NCBI GenBank assembly: GCA_003439945.1
Contig: QVRM01002192.1
Location: forward strand, 3,584,001-3,648,000
From: Dermanyssus gallinae
Lineage: Eukaryota; Arthropoda; Arachnida; Mesostigmata; Dermanyssidae
DNA: 64,000 bases
Direction of reading: 5' to 3'
The first letter of the stretch is position 1; each line of letters opens with the position of its first letter. Of the stretch, positions 10,140 to 22,400 are shown in pieces. The position numbers and the translations under genes were made by a program. Under the pieces are notes generated by a model. That model was not told the DNA's origin. It made no database searches and saw only the letters and a program-made list of their open reading frames with translations.

Positions 10140-12640
10140 GTTGTGTTGGCCTGTCGAAACAAGAAGCCAAAGGGGAGGGGGGATGGGGAAGGGCGCAAGT
10201 CAGCGCGGTTTCGACGCATTCCCCCTCCGAGCCGGAGTACGACAAGCGAAGCGCATAGAGCGCTAAAGAAGTGATACGCTCCCCGGGAACGCTTTCCCTT
10301 GTTCTTAAACAGGGGAACTATTTTCGCGTCTTTCTATCTAGTTAAAAATGAACCAGTGATAATGAATGAGTTTGGAGAGCATGTTTCAAAATCTGAACGA
10401 AGCTTGATTCGTCTGCCAGATCGATAATCGATTATCCGTCTGAATATCAAGGGTGGCCACGGTGCTTGACCTAATGGTTGCAACGTGCCTGCTGAGCACA
10501 TCGGCTCTGTGGCAGAGCTGCTGCCCGCAATCGCGATCTAGCGCCGATGGTGACTTACCAATAAACGGTAAAGTGTGAGATAAAGTTTCACAATCCTGTG
10601 ATTGTAAAAGAGAGTTCCCTGTAAGTCGCAAAACCTGCCTGTATCTCAAGAGAGTAATGCAGTAGGCAGCCTTCATTTCGTAGGAGTCCGCCTTGCAGTT
10701 ACAAGTATAGAGCTTGCTGACGATACTCCTGAGACGTTTTAGAGAAGAATACCAATTTATGTAACGTACCAACTGAATTCTCCTCAACGACTACGGCAGA
10801 ATATGAATCCTATTCGTATAAGAGCTGGTTACAGAACGCACCAAGTAGTGTCAAGATTAGCTGCAGCTAGTGACTACCAAACGAGCCTATAAAAGTTCTG
10901 TCGTATCGTCGCGTAGAAAATGGCGTTTCACGAAAACCAGGATGCGAAGCTGCACATGTACAGCATCCAGTCCAGACCCTTCATGTTGAAGTAGGTCTGA
11001 CAACGTCTTTAGGTTCCCTGATTTTCTGAGACCCTCAGCTGCCTATGTAGACGCACAGTTGCCTCACAGCTCACCGTGTTTGCCATTTTTTAGCTCTCTG
11101 CTAGCTTTAGTAGTAGCTGTACTCAGTAGCGCGGCCTTATTTTGAGCGGTCACTTGGGGCGTAGCCGCCCCATCCGCGCACACTGTTACCACAGAACCAC
11201 AAATTAGCAGCGCAAAACAGATCCACTGAGCGAGCGGGGTAAAACACAAATAGAAACAATTGGTAGCACGGCGGCGAGCGTGCAAGAAACTTTGCTGGTA
11301 TGACGCCAGAGAGAGAATCCTGGGCATGCGCTATGTATAGTGGGTATCAGAGCTCTTGTGCAATGACAATAGCGTACACACAGAAGATAAATGTACGTTT
11401 TAGCGCTCACAGGGCATTTCGGAGTTCCGCCAGATGCACCGGTACATCAAAGACATATACTCAGACAGCAACAGTGTGATTTTGTGCGTGAGATACAACT
11501 TGGCAATTGGCAGTGTTGCTCTATTAAGTAGATTATTTACCTCGGAGAAGCCGTATTTTGAAACAAGATACTTACTTGATAGTATCGAATAAACTCATAT
11601 TATTATGCGATGAGTTTAGAGCTCAAAACTTAGCGAGTAAGCTATTGAAGAGCACCAGTTGAGGTATCATACTACTTGAGCGCTTTATTCGGGTGTGCAT
11701 GACTGCTCGAGTGGTTTTAAACAGAGAAGGTCTTTACTGAGTAAAGGCGATGCGAGTAGCTGAAGACAGCTTGTGTTGGCTTTTATACCATTTCATAGAG
11801 AAAATTGCAGACCATAAGACAGATGTTTTAAAAAAGGACCGCGTGACATAGATTGCAGCTTCCACTCTGCCCGGCGTTATAAATTCCACTCATTGTGGCT
11901 TAACGAATATTATATTTGATTTTTCTTGGCTTTGCAGACTAGCTTAGACGGCTTGAAGAGCGTCATTGAAGAGCGAATTAGTCAAACAGAACGAGCATTT
12001 TTTTGCAGTGCAAAAAGCCAGGCATTGAGCAAGTTTCAATTACAATAAGGGCATTCCAAGAGCGCACAATTACTCAAACAGGACGAGCTTTTTTCTACAG
12101 TGCAATAAGCGAGGCACCGTGAAAGTTTCCATTGCAATGGGGACTTTCCAATCGTCTCCGAGGGCATAATCTAGGCTAGCCGCTAAACTGGGTGGGTAAT
12201 ACTAAACTGCTAAGATAACAATTTTCGCCTATCGTATTCAGTGTTAGGCTGTGGCTAGAAGGGGGCGACCAGCTAACATTTATTTGGAGAGTGTCAGACC
12301 TGAAGCTGCCGCCTATACCAGCCGCGAACGACTGCGTTAAACAAGGTAGTCTGCCTGCTCTAGATTTGGCAGCTTCCGCCAGTTTTTTTGAGCGATTTTG
12401 AGAGAATATAGAAAGATCTTATTTACATGAGTCAATCAACAAAAAAAGGCTTTATATTTATGCAATTAGAGCACAGAAGCATGCGGGCATTGTGTGGTTT
12501 CTTATCCCTGCGCGGGACTATCTTGAATAACCCGATGGCTATGAAATTGTCATCGGCTTGGTAAAAATTAATCGGATTAAGGTTATTGGTTAAATTAATA
12601 TTTTTAAATGAACTTTAATTAAGTATATATATATATACAT
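10140..12640. other. No recognised gene; two unexplained minus-strand open frames
   Basis: A 133-codon minus frame at 10386-10787 and a minus frame at 11064-11327 have no family I recognise. The second has a hydrophobic run (WICFALLICGSVVTVCADG) like a signal peptide and ends near a good 5' splice motif (G|GTGAGC at about 11071). Neither shows enough to be called a gene. The rest is A+T-rich DNA with no visible repeats. Confidence 0.35.
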
Positions 12641-12774
12641 ATATACAATAAAATTCCAGGATTCGCCTACGCCGTCCACCTCGTTATCACCGTCGCCGGC
12701 TGTGGAGCCGAACAAAAAAAAAATGAAAGCCTAACACTTATGAACCACGACCATCCAAACGGCGTATAATTATG

Positions 12775-13145
12775 TCCGTGGCCGATCGAGCTGTCCCGTA
12801 CGGAGCTTCGGCCTGGCCCACCGACATCCTAAAGAAGCCCTCAGGGTAACCGCGGCGTACCGGACAGTCAGCGAAGCGGCGGCCTTCGATGTTACTGAAA
12901 CGATACCCTGGAATCCGAACGCCGCCGCTTATGGCGTAACCCTGAGCGCAACAAGGACGAGGAGCGTCGGCATACAACCGATGTCTGGCAGGAGGAGTGG
13001 TAGGGCCGAGAGGGCACCCCAGGCTCCAGTCTCCGCACCCTCGTTCCCAACATGGAAGTCTGGCTGACCCGCCAGGGGAAATAAACCTGCCCTCAACAGA
13101 TTGTTTCGGCCGTCCTTTAGAAATGTGCCAAGGTATTGTTCTCAC
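12775..13145 (+). pseudogene. R1-like LINE ORF2 3' fragment, frame-shifted
   Basis: Plus-strand pieces in different frames read AVPYGASAWPTDILKK, then ALRVTAAYRTVSEAAAFDV, TETIPWNPNAAAYG, then WQEEW and LRTLVPNMEVWLTRQGK. This is the order of the thumb and linker before the zinc-binding end of R1-type LINEs (LYGA.AW, AYRTVS.EA, TIP, W..EW, LIPN...W). The 135-codon minus frame is a shadow. The region is more G+C-rich than its flanks. Confidence 0.7.
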
Positions 13146-13149
13146 TTTC

Positions 13150-14765
13150 TTTTTGCCTTTTTCTATTTTTAATAAAACCGTATCCCTTAGGCTGCGTGCT
13201 CTTAGAAAAATAAATCTACTGCACTTGTACTCGGGCTTTGGTTAGACCGTTTTGTTCCTAATGTATGTGGTGACCTCTAGTTAGAGTAATTATCTCTTCG
13301 GTATAGCGTATTCAAGTGCACGTTGAGCCCCTTCGCTGGAGGCGCCATTTTTATTATGAATGTACAGATAATAATTAGTTTGTTAAGTCTGCTGCACAAT
13401 ATGTCTGCTTCGATGGTGTGATTTTCATCCCAGCATTCGGGGCTATTCAGGGCGTCGCTTTCATCATTAAGGAACTCAGCGACATCTAAGATCTACTCTT
13501 GCCGCCTCTTTGCCCTGTTTTTTGCTTGCTGCGCACTTGCAATTGCTCTAATGTCAAAAAACTCTCGGTGCCGACACGGCCTCTAGCTTGCTTGAGAATT
13601 TATGAAGCCCTTATTTCGCTTTTACGAACGATGTTACTTTTATGGACAGATAGGGTAATTCAGGTCGCATACACTGCATAGCCGTAAGCACTGTATGCGT
13701 GTTCTTAGTGCGAAATTGTCTAATAACCTCTTTCTGTAGTTCTCAGTTTCAGAGAACGTACAAGTGTGGGCGTTCCAGTCTCTTCCAATTGATTTTCCAC
13801 AACGAATTATCGCTATTGCTTTGCCACAATAAGTAAGACAACTTAATTGGAATTGCCTTACAGTTTTTTTCTATTTATATCTACAATAGTATATTTCCTC
13901 TTACCTATGCATAGGAAATACCAGCTGTTTCCTAATGGCCACATCCATTCAGTCAACTATTGCACACATTATACAGCCGACAGGTTTGTGGACAGCAGGG
14001 TATCGAGATATTTTTGGGCCCGGTAGTTAAGGGTAGAAACTGATATAACATTTAATTTCAAGTTGTACAATGGTGTTTACAATTGTAAACTGCTACCCGC
14101 TAAACGTGACATCTACGATACTCATCATATGAACGTTGAAACATTGAAATGTATCTTCCTATTCAAGCCCCGCGAAATATTGTTGTCGGCTTCTGGGCAT
14201 TGACTAGCTTGTTTCGCTAAATATTAGAATCAATATATTCTATGCTGCCGTCTGCTCTGTTGTTGTTGCGCTTCTTCCTGGCATGTGTACCTGATCGCCC
14301 GGTTTTTGTGCTATTCTTTGCTGGAGATAATCAATACCATGCTCAGGTAGTTTAGCGTGCGAGGTAAGGCGTTTATCCCACGAAGTTCGGACTCTTTTTT
14401 TGCAGTTAGCCTGGCCCTCTCCTCTGTGTGGCTTAATGCCCGTTTCCAATAATAATAATAATATAAGCGTGCGGCTGCGCCGACCCCAGCCAAGTGTCCC
14501 ATCACGATAGCTCTGGTTTAAATGGAATTCCACTACTTTGCAGTCGAAAATGTTTTTTCAGGACCAACATGTTTGCACAGATGAGCTTCACGAGAATCAC
14601 GTTGCCCGTAGCGATAAATTACCTGAGCGTTACGACCAGCATAGGTATATACAGTATATAAACACAGTGCTCCGACTCAGTTTATTTTTATTTTTATTTT
14701 CACCCTTGATACCCTATACTGTGTGCTACCCTTGTATTAGCCACTGTATCGCCTATGTATGGTAC
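13150..14765. other. No recognised feature
   Basis: This is A+T-rich sequence with short random frames only. An (AAT)n-like run lies at 14448-14465. I see no splice-framed exon or mobile-element protein. Confidence 0.4.
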
Positions 14766-14769
14766 AAGG

Positions 14770-14981
14770 CTAACAAACATTTGTTATATTATTTTACTAC
14801 ATATTACTAACAAACATTTGTTATATTGTTTTACGATATATTACTAACAAACATTTGTTTTATTGTTTTACTACATATTACTAACAAACATTTGTTTATT
14901 GTTGTACTACATATTACTAACAAACATTTGTTTATTGTTGTACTACATATTACTAACAAACATTTGTTTTATTGTTTTACT
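14770..14981 (+). repeat. Tandem array, 36-37-bp unit, about 5.8 copies
   Basis: The word CTAACAAACATTTGTT starts at 14770, 14807, 14844, 14881, 14917 and 14953 (periods 37, 37, 37, 36, 36). Units differ by few bases. The open frame across it, with repeated ILLTNIC, is produced by the repeat and is not a gene. Confidence 0.97.
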
Positions 14982-15207
14982 TGAACGAACATGCCCACTG
15001 ATGCCAATGGACATGCACAAACGTGCATATAGCATGTATCTTGACATACACATTAGTTTTGTGAACAGCCCCTGTGGTTTATTGTGTCAGGGGTTTTCTA
15101 AAGCCTTTATTCCTAACAGGCCACATAAGTCCTTACGCTTTGGGAACCTAAGCGCTTAAACACCGTCCCTATACTAGGCCTATTTCATGTTAATGGCTTC
15201 AAACGGG

Positions 15208-15240
15208 CGTACACGGGCAATAGCTTTACAGAATAATAAA
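15208..15240 (+). repeat. SINE 3' tail fragment (family B)
   Basis: CGTACACGGGCAATAGCTTT followed by ACAGAATAATAAA matches, with few changes, the segment that follows the tRNA-like head of the SINE at 50009 (CGTACACGGGCAATTGCCTT then ACAAATTATTAAA). Only this tail is left here. Confidence 0.6.
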
Positions 15241-16380
15241 GTCATAATCATCCTAGAAACACATTTATGTTGTCAATAAAACGTGTCATCCCGGCATAAT
15301 GGCCCAATTTTTGGGGCGATCATTTGCCTTTAAATGTTATTCCCTGGGTTTTTGACGGACCTTTTCTAGATACGCTCTGTACGTAATACCCACGTACTCA
15401 GTGCAAGGTTGAATTAAGAACTTGATATTTAATTAAGAAAACAATTTTATGTGAGATTAACATTTGTCGCTCTTACTGGGATATCCTATAGATTATACAT
15501 ACATGTGCAATTTTTTATTATCGTCTGCGGGCGGCACTCTACCAAAACTGTGTTTTATTCTAGCGGACGCAGAAAACGGCTGAATAAATCAAAATATATT
15601 ATTTGCACAGTATTTTTAGCGAAAATCTGTTCTTTATTAGTATCTCGATTAGTCTGCTCTATACTTTGTAGCGCTACTTGCTTCTGATGCCGGCGCATTC
15701 GCTAAAACAAATGATCTTGCTTTATTGTTTTGTATACGCTTAGTTGTGTAAACATTTTGTATAAGTATATGCGTATTGACTTATGTGTATTGTATGTCAG
15801 TATCCACATACGAGTTGTAAGATGCTTCGCTTTGCAGTCAGCTAACAAACTCGACGCTAAAAAATCAACTGTCAAACATATAATACGTTAATAAGTGCAA
15901 GTTGTAAGGCTGGCAGCAATCAGTGACCTTATCAGTTGGTCTCCTCGTTTAGATATTTTGTCCCAACGCCTTTCAGTAACCGTTTGTATGAATGAATACA
16001 TGCACTTTTTATTTAAAGCGCAGAACGATTATAATGACATGATTACTTATTTTATCGTCATAGTTATCTGGTTTCGTTTTTTGTTAGATTCGACATCTGA
16101 GGAATATATATATAAGCTGTGTACAGCAGCTGCAACAGGGCACGGGCGATGCCAAGTGGGCGCTGCCTAGCTGGTCGGAAGGTGTTTGGTTAGACGTCTG
16201 GCCTAGCGTTCTTGTTGTTGTACCGGTTTTCAGTTTCGCTAGTATTTCTGTATAATAAACTCAGCTAGCCGCTGCATTGCTGTCGCATCTTCCCCCGCCT
16301 AATTCATAAAAGTAGTATAGATGGTAATCAAATCAGTCATACCAACGTTCTCCTAGAAACTACAGCCACGTTTTGATTGG
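15241..16380. other. No recognised feature
   Basis: The open frames at 15451-15687 and 15895-16170 have no recognisable domain. The base composition is A+T-rich and uniform. Confidence 0.35.
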
Positions 16381-16399
16381 TCAGGATCGTCAACCAGAG

Positions 16400-17130
16400 A
16401 ATCTAGAGTAGCCGCCGAAATGCTACGACTGACCCAGAGGGTAGCAGCTCTGAGAGTAATCCAGGGGTTTCGCACAGTCAGCGCGAATGCTGCTCTGGTG
16501 CTGGCACGGTCGATCCCCTGGGATCTCAAGGCCCTCGAAAGGAAGCGATTATGGAACTTAGGTGCTCCAACGCAGACGGAAAAGACAGGGAGAGGTATGT
16601 CACAATTGAGACATGACAGGCGGAGTGGGACGCCATCCCCCGGGGGGTCTTGGAGAATCCCTGCGCGTGTTGCTGCCAGATATTAAGGCATGGATAGAGA
16701 GGCCAGGCCGACCTCACCTATCACCTCACCTAGATCCTCACAGGACACGGAAACTTCAACTCGTACTTGTTCCGAATTGGAGAGGCTCCGTCGGCGACAT
16801 GCGTGTTCTGCCAAGAGACACGTGGGGACACTTTAAGTCACAGACTGCTACAGTGCTGGGCCTGGGAGGCTGTGCGGTTAAGGGCAGACAGACTCGTCCG
16901 AGAGAAATGATACAGGGAGGGAGACCCACACCAGGAGGCCTGCGATCCACCTTGGTCCAGCTCCATAGAGTTTACAGAATACATCGGGAAAAGAAGTCTT
17001 TCAGGAGAAATACATAAAGTGCAAAGAAAGACAGACACGACTGCTGCTTGAACTCGAGAGAAACCGTAGAGAAATGCAGCTCGAAGAAGACGGAATAGCA
17101 AGTGTTAGACAAAAGCGAGGACCTTTGGGC
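16400..17130 (+). pseudogene. R1-like LINE ORF2 3' end with zinc-binding domain
   Basis: The plus strand reads QRVAALRVIQGFRTVSANAA then LVLARSIPWDL. After frame changes it reads EWDAIPRGVLENPCACC, then ILTGHGNFNSYLFRIGEAPS and ATCVFCQE, with His and Cys following in DTLSHRLLQCWAWEAV. These are the thumb, W-rich linker and CCHC-type end of an R1 ORF2. It needs at least two frameshifts. It is a 5'-truncated dead copy and is less decayed than the copy at 12.8 kb. Confidence 0.82.
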
Positions 17131-17823
17131 GACCCCACCCAATTGATCTAAAAGGGCGCTCGCCACTTCTCCTGGTAGTTCATAGTACTGTTCTATGAAG
17201 ATCTGGGCTATCAGAGAGTGAAGTTTAGGTGGGGGAGGTGAGTTTAGTAGGTATGGGTCTCAACGGAGTAACATCCAACTATTGGGGTCGAGTCCCACAC
17301 TGCTTGAGAGAGAGACTCGAAGCGATAGTACTGACTGCATCTAATACCTTCTTTACAAAAAACGCTGCTACCGTTCCGTTTGTTACTAAGATCATACATG
17401 ATCATTAGTAAGGTAAGCAGATAGTCCAAAACGCGGCGATTTTTAAGTGGAACGCAATGCATCGGCAAAAAGCACTAGTCATCTGATGTACTTACCAAAG
17501 AATTATTAAACCTGCGACGTATTTAATTCGGCTATAGTAAGTAGTAAGGCGAAGAATTTCGAGGCTGCTATCTGGGATGTATTCACGTACCCATATTGAG
17601 GGCATCTCATCTGGAGGGGACGCTGTGATGGATGCGGCTCTCTTGGGTTCAGTACGAGATCGTCACCGATCTGCACTGCATAGAGGCGGATCTAATAACT
17701 TAAATAAGTTCTAAGGAGTAACACGCGCGTCATTTTAAAGCCGTATCGTAAATAGCAGTAGGTACGCCACCAGAAATAGAAGTGTTGCAGGAGAACGAGG
17801 AGTTAGCAACGAGCCGAACTCGC
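17131..17823 (-). other. Region downstream of the receptor stop codon; probable 3' UTR and flank
   Basis: This follows the TGA of the receptor gene on the minus strand. I see no consensus AATAAA close to the stop. An ATTAAA lies on the minus strand near 17523. I see no other gene. Confidence 0.3.
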
Positions 17824-18019
17824 TCAAAAGTCGTCTCGACGGCTATCGGCCCGCCGGGTGACACAAAATGCCCTTCGACGATGCTGAGGCATTTCGACTC
17901 GAATGCCGCGTCGCGTGGTAGACACTCGCATGTCCAAGCGGCGCGAGCGCCGCGATCGAAAGGGCCAGCACTTGCTCAGGTACTTCGGATTACAGCAGCG
18001 GATTGAGCGCTTGAACTCC
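17824..18019 (-). CDS. CCKLR: CCK/sulfakinin receptor, last exon (cytoplasmic tail and stop)
   Basis: The exon begins after a pyrimidine-rich acceptor (CGCCTTCATTGCAG at 18020-18033). Its first base completes an Arg codon begun in the TM7 exon (AG|G), and 64 further codons end at TGA. The joined text is NFR-REFKRSIRCCNPKYLS. A basic stretch and a Cys-Cys pair a few residues after TM7 are typical of helix 8 and palmitoylation in this receptor class. The tail is very Arg-rich (RSRRSRRL, HRRRAF, SRRDDF). On its own the frame looks meaningless; the phase match and the fit to the receptor identify it. Tails of this family diverge fast, so the support here is splice logic more than similarity. Confidence 0.78.
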
Positions 18020-21016
18020 CTGCAATGAAGGCGATAGCAAATCAAACAAGAGACAATGAACGACAGGTGAGAAAAATAGATAAATGAAGGAACGGTAAAA
18101 ATACCGCGTACACAGACACTTCGTTATAAAACAACAAGTCTTGTGCACGATATATGTTGTTTTCTATCTTTTCATGATAAACATAGAACGTAACATTACC
18201 AAATACGTACGAATATCAATAAATGTTGGTGGCTATTATTGACTTATGCTAATGAGAGTAAAGGACCTTTCACGATATCCCGTCAATATACATGTTGACG
18301 AATCAAATAATTTGGAATGTTTTTAAATACACTCTTGGTCTATTGGCCAGAATATGGACATTACGTCGCTTGTGCTTAAAGTGACAAGGTTTAAGAATGT
18401 CGATAAAGAGATAAAACGGCATGCGACGATTATCACGTATATCTCAGGTATATCGTGTATGGCCTTTCACCACCTTGTGTGTCCACGCAATAAATTTCAC
18501 GAGGAGCATTCTCCATGCAATTGTGGGCTCAGCTCGCAGTATTGCCCTAAGTATTACTTAAGAGCCGTGGCACTATGTGCCAAAGCGTACACCAAGAGGA
18601 AGTAAAGGTCTAAAAGATTGATGTCAATAATTTTGTCGATGAAAACCTTCCATAGAACCAGTTTTAAATATCATCAACGATCATGCAGTGTATGATTGGC
18701 GCGCGTAAAAATGTCTTGGTATGGACAGGATAACTTAACAAGTGCAAGATGGCCCTATTAATATTTCAAATAGGAATCAAGTATTTGTATATAAGCGTGT
18801 AATTTTTACCTGATTCCAATCTGATCTAAAATGTGCATCTAGCTAATTCTACTTAGCCTGTGGGTAATGTGCGCGTTTTGGCTGACCCACAGCGTTATCG
18901 GGAGTTCTAATGAAATCTTTAACAAATTAAGCGTGTATACAAAGTGCGAAACTAGATTTCACCGGCTTGATAATGACATGGACAACATCCAGGATGTTAA
19001 CGTTGCCACAGCTTCGCAGTGCAAATATCAATTCTGGCAAATACGAGATCCTCTTTCTGTGATAAACAACGCTGGACTTCAACTACTCGAAAATAAAGCT
19101 AAGATCTGCAAGATTGTCTAGTAAAAATGTAGACCTATGCAACTAAATTCCACAAAGCAATGTTGTAATAACGGTGACAGTCATGTACATATACATGCCA
19201 CATGCGATGATAAATTTGCTACGACGCGAGGGATACGAACGCTTGTCGTTTAAAGAACTGCCTGGACGGAATTATGGGCGGGTATATTGAACCCCTATAC
19301 CCTGCATTGTTGGTTCCTGGCCACTCTGTACCAGGGAGCTTTCGCACTACGGAAAGATGATAGCCTCTCTTGTGTGATCGGACCCGTACCTCGTGCGGCC
19401 GATTGAAGGACCCTTTCCGATTCAGCGAGCAAACATTGGGTGGGCTGCTGATATCACCTCGACGGGAGGGAGCCAGACCAGACACACTAGGCAGTCGATG
19501 GGAGTACAAAGGGCTGCATGCGACATTGCTGAACACCCCGCACGGTCGCTCTCTCGAGTTCTGACGCTACGATCGTCCCTTAGCGTGGCCATCGCTGTCG
19601 TAGTTATGACCTTTCAGAGCTATTTTTAGAGGCCTAGCAAGTCGGCCAGAGATTAAAACAACTCTACTAGTAGCTAAGTCGACCGACTAAGTATGTCACA
19701 TCAAGAGGAGGTATCATCTAGATTAACTGTGATTATTAAACTGTGGTATGGTGGTATTGTTTACGTTGAAAACAAAAAATAGTGTGCTATGTATAAAAAA
19801 CAAAAGAGAATTGCACTAACCTTGCAGCACAACAATCAGTCAGTAAGCTAATCATACTGAACAAAACTGTAATACTATTATTATTAAGTAATATTATTCC
19901 CTCTAAAAAGTATTTATTTGCCAGCAGTTATTGAGGATACGTCGCACGTTAATTGTTGTTGCGCTCATTCTGGCATTAAACGCTGGGTAATGGCGCTATT
20001 TTAGATTTGCGGGCTTTAATTACATAATTTTTTTTTTTTTTTAAATTAACAGCTGCCTTTCCAAATATGAATTATAGTAGACTCTAGGCGCCAACATGGT
20101 AACTAAGTTAATGCGACGAGTAGCCTAATATAAATGAATTGCCCATTTCGGATTCTTAGCTACTTCCAAACCTAGGTAATTCTAGCATCTTCCGTGGTTT
20201 AGTTTAGGCAGAATTCGGTACACATATGATTTAGAGTACTTTCGTTATCAATCCATCAATATCAATAGACTTGGTACCTTTCCTATAATATTTGTTTATC
20301 TCACTTGACCTAAATATATGCGTACAGCCATTAATATTTTTGTTAGATCTCGTATATTTTTTTTACCGTGCTATTGCGCTAGAAAGTGCAGCAATATTTA
20401 TTGCAATACCGAGCAATTAACCGCGGGGTACATAGCGCCACGCTGCAAGCAGAACCGACAAGATCAGTGAGTGTACGCACCGTGGAAGTCCATAGAGTAA
20501 CATGAGGTGGTGGAATACGTTAAGATTAATTAAGAAAAAATATCTCTTTTACTTCCTCCGTTACAAACATCCGAAACTTGGAAAAAGACAGAGCCTCGAG
20601 CATGTGTTTCAATTTCTGCGGAAGCAACGCCACTAGTGGGGCCCAGCACAACACTATGTGCACGAAGCGATATCTTACTTTAATGGAAACGCAAAGCACG
20701 CGCTTTTAGTATAGCTTTAAACATATAGTAGACCTTATCAGGCCAGCTCCTTTTCCTACAATGGAGTGACCGAAGCACATTGGATACGTTTTCCTCCTCA
20801 AATGAAGGGTTTATGGCATGCCGTTCTAGAGCTAGCGATCGTTTTTGACTGATGCCTTAAATTAACTTGAAACTCTTTTTATCAGCATGTTGATCGTGAT
20901 AGCGTCGTTACGAACAGAAATGATGTGGCGTTCGGTGATTTGCGTGAGCGTTTTCACACAAATGCGTTAATGTTTCACTTAGTATTGTAATTTCCGCGAG
21001 CCCTATTTAATGTTAC
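18020..21016 (-). other. Receptor intron 4 in this numbering (2,997 bp)
   Basis: Donor AG|GTAACA and acceptor TTGCAG|G, phase 2. I recognise no mobile-element protein in it. A 105-codon minus frame at 19219-19536 and an 83-codon plus frame at 18354-18605 show no known domain. A short T-run lies at about 20030. Confidence 0.7.
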
Positions 21017-21195
21017 CTTCGAAAGTTGCTGTTCATAAAGCAGTAGGTGATGGGATTGCAACAGGATGAGACGTATGATAAAAGATGAAAGAGGGAGATT
21101 CCGACACCTCCAAGGGGTGTGAGCAGGTCCTTTGAGAAAGACGCGATGGTGTTAATGACGTAGATTGGAGTCCAACAAACAAAAAACTCCAATAC
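21017..21195 (-). CDS. CCKLR: CCK/sulfakinin receptor, exon with TM6 to TM7
   Basis: The acceptor is GTGATTACAG|GTA, and the exon starts in phase 0. It encodes VLEFFVCWTPIYVINT (TM6 with the CWxP motif), a third extracellular loop, then FHLLSYVSSCCNPITYCFMN (TM7 with NPxxY as NPITY) and SNFR. The SSCCNPITYCFMN pattern is characteristic of arthropod cholecystokinin-like/sulfakinin receptors. The exon has 59 codons plus two bases and ends at a GTAACA donor, phase 2. The preceding exon ends in phase 0 with MMFVV, so the join reads MMFVV-VLEFF, exactly the expected TM6. There is no stop or indel. No open frame of 60 or more codons starting with Met marks it, so it is easily missed. Confidence 0.95.
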
Positions 21196-21521
21196 CTGTA
21201 ATCACAATGTTATGTATATGAATATATGTGCATGCACTTAGATGCATATATGCTTTGTTACTTTGAAAAACAAATGTACGGGACCTGATAAAACAATGAT
21301 GTGGTCCTATTTCGCAGTTACGGCATTTGAGTGATTTACGAAGAATGATCCCTTAATTGTTAGTGTCGATGTTTTGTATTTTCTGAAATTACCTAGAACG
21401 TTAGAGTTTAAATTTAAAAACCTTCTGACTATATATTGTGATGCCCCTAAAAGCTCCTACCTGTTGCGATCAATAAACGCAAGCACACCACAAATGTTAT
21501 GCCCTGTGTTCCAAGTTAATT

Positions 21522-21545
21522 TGATTGATTGATTGATTGATTTAT
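21522..21545 (+). repeat. (TTGA)n short tandem repeat
   Basis: Four to five repeats of TTGA/TGAT, just beside the LINE fragment that follows. Confidence 0.85.
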
Positions 21546-21660
21546 TATTCGCTTGGCATGCATACCTAAATACACATGTCACCCTTTTTTATCAGAGGCG
21601 CTTAGAGCGGCAGCATATATGTTACCTATGCATCTGAATAATCAATGTACACTTCCATAC

Positions 21661-22400
21661 CTACTGAGTATTTGCTTTCCATTCCCTAGTTAATATCCCA
21701 ACTCCCCCAAACCTGTTTTCTCCATTGTCCGTATTCCGATTTGTACCGTACCAATTATATCCCTTTAAACCCGGCGGCACTTCCATCTCCCGCAAATGCG
21801 TTTCCGTTACTATCATGATATCCACAGACCTTATTGTTAGTAATTTATATAATTCTGCCCCCTTTCCTCTTCGCCTCCCCCCTCTCATATTTAGCATGGC
21901 AACCCGTTCAAAAGGAACATTACTCCTAGGCTTTCCTTTTGCCCTGCTTCCTCTTTTGCATCTTAGGCCAACCTTCATCTCCTCCCCTCGATGCCACTGA
22001 TGGCCAACCGTCTGATCACTTCCAATGCCCCCTTGATCTTCGCTGCTCCTATGTGTTCCCCCTCCCTCGAGAAAGAGCTCCCGTTGTCCCGTTTCCCCCT
22101 GTACCTGTTGTCCCACTCTTCCCTGTATCCATGCTGTCCCCTCATCTCTCTTGTGTCCCTGTATCTGTTGTCCCATCCTGTGTGTCTGTAGCGTACCGTT
22201 TGCCCCTCGTTTAAATGCCCATACCCCGTGCCGGAAAAATTTGTGTTTGGGACTCGCATTTCCGGTGCGCTGCGCTGATTTTGTTGATTCCACGTCTGCA
22301 TCCCCCTAACGTGCTCTGTTGCCCTATATCCTACTTGGGCATTGACTACTTTAATTATAGTAGGCCTGACTGATAGTTCACAGAGTTCTTGCATTCATGC
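21661..22400 (-). pseudogene. LINE ORF2 5' part: linker and start of APE endonuclease
   Basis: The last part of a 210-codon minus frame reads RVAMLNMRGGRRRGKGAELY, then DIMIVTETHLREME, LKGYNWYGTNRNT and RFGGVGILTREW. This is the N-terminal half of an apurinic-like LINE endonuclease (VTETHL corresponds to the catalytic Glu segment). The upstream part is better read in another frame (RYRHTGWDNRYRDTREMRGQ, then EEWDNRYRGKRDN), a hydrophilic, internally repeated linker, so one frameshift separates them. It ends abruptly after WKANTQ. Only the 5' part of the element survives, which is unusual for LINEs. The plus frames here are shadows. Confidence 0.78.

Noticed and set aside
19219..19536. 105-codon minus frame considered as the receptor's C-terminal exon
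   Set aside because: No good acceptor gives the phase needed after TM7, whereas 17824-18019 has a strong acceptor, the right phase and a helix-8-like start.
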